Of a stretch of 64,000 bases of DNA, positions 61,959 to 64,000 are shown one piece after another. Position numbers and translations under genes: made by a program. The stretch is taken from contig NZ_JAFCJZ010000001.1 of assembly GCF_018130765.1 (NCBI RefSeq), positions 1 through 64,000 of the forward strand, read 5' to 3'. How positions within the stretch are numbered: the first letter of the stretch is position 1; each line of letters opens with the position of its first letter. Source of the stretch: Bradyrhizobium iriomotense (lineage in GTDB: Bacteria; Pseudomonadota; Alphaproteobacteria; Rhizobiales; Xanthobacteraceae). Below the pieces are notes generated by a model, which was not told the DNA's origin, ran no database searches, and saw nothing but the letters and a program-made list of their open reading frames with translations.

Positions 61959-63403
61959 TCAGGGCAGGACCGGCGGATGATACGTGAAGGTCGACATCAG
62001 GATCGCCGCCACGATCATCACGATCGGGAAGTGGATGAAGAACTGGACCGACGTGTAGCCGATCAGATCCTTCGACTTCAATCCGAGGATGCCGAGCAGC
62101 GGCAGCATCCAGAACGGATTGATGAAGTTCGGTAGCGTCTCGGCGATGTTGTAGACCATGACGGTCCAGCCCAGATGCGCGCCGACGGCATTCGCGGCCT
62201 TCATGATGTAGGGGGCTTCGATGATCCACTTGCCGCCAGCGGACGGAATGAAGAATCCGAGCACCGCGGAATAGATTCCGACCAGGAAGGAGAACACGGT
62301 CGAGCTGGCGGACGCATCGACGAACCAGTGCGCGATGGTGTCCGAGAGCGTCACGCCCTTGGCGTTGGGCACCTTGGTGAGCATCTGGGCAATGCCGGCA
62401 TAGAAGGGAAACTGCAGCAGCACGCCCGAGACGCTCGGCATTGCCTTGGAGAACGCCTCGAGAAGGCTGCGCGGACGCCAGTGCAGCAGGATTCCGAGGA
62501 TCAGGAAGACGAAATTGTAGGTGTTCAGGCCCGACAGCGTGATGAGCGGATTGCCGGACTGGAAGGTCTGCCACAGCCAGCCGAGGGCCAGGACGACGAT
62601 CAGGATCGTCAGGATCGGGCTGAACTCGAGGAAATCGCCGGGGCGGGCCGGGGCCTTGGGCTTGATCGTGTCGTCTTCGAGCGACACGCCGAGATCCTCC
62701 GCGGTCTTGGTCTCGGCCGCGTTCGGCGCGGTCAGATAACAGATGACGGCCGAGAGGGCCGTGACGAGGACGGTCGTCAGCAGATTTTGCCAGGTCAGGA
62801 TGGTCTCGGAAAACCCGATGACGCCGGTGATGGGCAGCAGCGAGCCCGGAATGCTGGCGGCATTGGCCTGAAGCTGTGCGGCCGACGAGGTGATGCCGAG
62901 CGTGAAGCCGCAGCCGAGGCCGAGATAGCCGGCAGCTCCAGCGGCGCGATAGTCGAGCTTGATATCCGTACGCCGCGCAATTTCGCGCACCAGCAGGCCG
63001 GAAAAGATGAGGCTCAGTCCCCAATTGACCAGCGAGAGCAGAATGCTCAGGACCCCGACGAACACCACCGCGCCGCGTCCGGTCGACGGCACGGCGGCCA
63101 GCCGCCGGAGCGCGGCCGCGATGGGCGGCGACATCGCCACCACGTAGCCGCCGATCGCGACCAGAGCCATCTGCATCGTGAACGGAATGAGATTCCAGAA
63201 GCCGTCTCCGAACGCGCGGCTGACGGCAAGCGGAGATCCGCCATGCACGATCGTGCCGATCGCAATCGCGATCACGGCGATGAGGACGAAGACGTAGGCG
63301 TCCGGAAACCAGCGCTCTCCACGAGACGCTGCGAGAATCTCGCCAGCAGGTTGGCCTCGCTCGGCACATTGTCGCTAAGAGAGTCTCCGGAAACAGTGGT
63401 CAT
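61959..63403 (-). pseudogene. Short-chain fatty acid transporter AtoE-like, frameshifted near its 5' end
   Basis: Two frames join into one protein. The N-terminal part starts at the ATG at 63403 (MTTVSGDSLSDNVPSEANLL, ARFSQRLVE) and is then lost. From about 63320 the continuation (ERWFPDAYVFVLIAVIAIAI, GTIVHGG...) is in another frame and runs to the stop at 61959. The main frame has 12 or so membrane helices and the AtoE/TIGR00366 look (LGLGCGFTLGITSSAAQLQA). One missing base or two extra bases near 63315-63322 (GTGGAGAGCGC) would explain it. Either a recent mutation or a sequencing error. The 438-codon frame from 63275 could still make an N-truncated protein. Confidence 0.75.
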
Positions 63404-63456
63404 GATCAGCCCCCAATTTGGCAGTGACGGTTGTGGTTGGACGTGTTGATGCGTGG

Positions 63457-64000
63457 TCAGAGCGCGAGCGTGAGCTCCGAGAGCGGCACGGCCTGACACG
63501 TCAGGCAGTGTTCGGCCGAACTGTCGCCACTGCCGAGCTGTGCGACCTGGCCGTCGACGATGCGCATGGCGCAGCTCTCGCACTGGCCGACGCGGCAGCC
63601 GCTGGGAAGCGGCACGCCCGCGGCATGCGCGGCATCGAGCAGCGTGCCCAGCTCGGGCGACCAGACAAAGCTCGTGTCGCTGCCGGCGAGGTGAACCGTC
63701 TGCGGCGCCAGCGTCGCCGGCACCTCGGGCGGCGACGCGAAGGCTTCGGCGAAGATGTCGAAGCGAGGAAGACCGCGTTCGACGAGGCGCTCGGTCATTG
63801 TGGCCGTGAAGTCCGGCGAACCGCAGAGATAGACGAGAGGACGCCTTGAGATCAGCGGATCGAGCACCGACAAATCCGGGCGACCGGCATGGTCGTAATC
63901 CCGGTGCAACCGATCGGTCGAACGAGGCGCCGTGAACGCCGTCACGAGCTTTAGTTGCGGCAGCTGTTCTGCGAGCTCCCGCAGCCGTGTGGCGAAAGGA
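63457..64000 (-). CDS. Oxidoreductase with C-terminal 2Fe-2S ferredoxin domain, cut by the window edge
   Basis: 181 codons visible to the window edge, with the N-terminus missing. The visible part has the end of an FNR-type NAD domain (PLVYLCGSPDFTATMTERLV), then a plant-type ferredoxin domain with CRVGQCESCAMRI and EHCLTCQAVP (C-x4-C-x2-C and a distant Cys). Resembles hybrid reductases of phthalate/vanillate type that feed monooxygenases, or nitric-oxide-dioxygenase-like fusions. It lies 53 bases upstream of the broken transporter gene on the same strand. Confidence 0.85.
   Translation of the reverse strand, partial: PFATRLRELAEQLPQLKLVTAFTAPRSTDRLHRDYDHAGRPDLSVLDPLISRRPLVYLCGSPDFTATMTERLVERGLPRFDIFAEAFASPPEVPATLAPQTVHLAGSDTSFVWSPELGTLLDAAHAAGVPLPSGCRVGQCESCAMRIVDGQVAQLGSGDSSAEHCLTCQAVPLSELTLAL

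Noticed and set aside
1-64000. CRISPR array, phage or restriction-modification locus
   Set aside because: No regularly spaced direct repeats, no phage structural or integrase genes, and no methylase or nuclease pairs are seen. The only repeats are palindromic intergenic elements and one short tandem repeat.

Overview
The window is a stretch of an alphaproteobacterial chromosome, almost certainly Bradyrhizobium or a very close relative. The evidence is high GC content, the ndvB/ndvD/ndvC cluster for cyclic beta-(1,3),(1,6)-glucan, the NasT-NasS-NirA nitrate/nitrite module, a phosphatidylcholine synthase, an IalB-family protein, and several GC-rich palindromic intergenic repeats of the kind that litter Bradyrhizobium genomes. 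There is no rRNA and no CRISPR array. There is one complete tRNA (Lys, anticodon TTT), plus two partial tRNA-Lys copies.

Layout. 1-4.7 kb: an IS1182-type transposase cut by the window edge, then a run of small lineage-restricted proteins and the tRNA-Lys with its broken relatives. 4.7-10.4 kb: ndvB and ndvD on the minus strand, divergent from ndvC. 10.5-25 kb: housekeeping genes (glmU, glmS, a DUF502 protein, a DUF1932 dehydrogenase, a ketopantoate reductase-like gene, recG, sdhE, mfd). 25-32.3 kb: a degenerate GGDEF protein, a degenerate acyl-CoA-synthetase-like protein coupled to a YejA-like peptide-binding protein, an IalB protein, HspQ and an AEC transporter. 32.3-39.2 kb: a GntR/FCD regulator with two winged helices, divergent from a six-gene uptake and catabolism operon (binding protein, permease, ATPase, M20 deacylase, enolase-superfamily enzyme, creatinase/ectoine-hydrolase-like M24 protein). 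39.3-45.4 kb: a UbiH-family hydroxylase, pcs, terC, a quinone reductase and argD. 45.5-51 kb: a TPR protein, a hypothetical gene whose 3' end is duplicated across a MerR/carboxymuconolactone-decarboxylase-like pair, rimO and a secreted protein. 51.2-56.7 kb: nasT, nasS, nirA and an Fe-S/FAD/NADPH reductase. 57-64 kb: pxpBCA (5-oxoprolinase), an RraA-like protein, a cupin, a secreted protein, a frameshifted atoE-like transporter gene and a truncated 2Fe-2S reductase.

The most interesting signal is upstream of argD on the minus strand. A 29-codon reading frame with 12 Arg codons begins just downstream of a possible promoter with a perfect -35, and is followed by a terminator hairpin with a T run. 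The RNA can be folded by eye into the classic exclusive pairs: 1:2 (over three consecutive Arg codons), 2:3 (antiterminator) and 3:4 (terminator). The layout resembles the leaderless trpL attenuator of rhizobia and would be an arginine-responsive attenuator for argD. The second most interesting item is the 33.4-39.2 kb operon, whose substrate is not obvious from its gene content. Third is the nirA leader, which carries a sigma-54-type promoter and a hairpin with an ANTAR-type hexaloop.

All calls come from reading the sequence. No searches, alignments or folding calculations were run.
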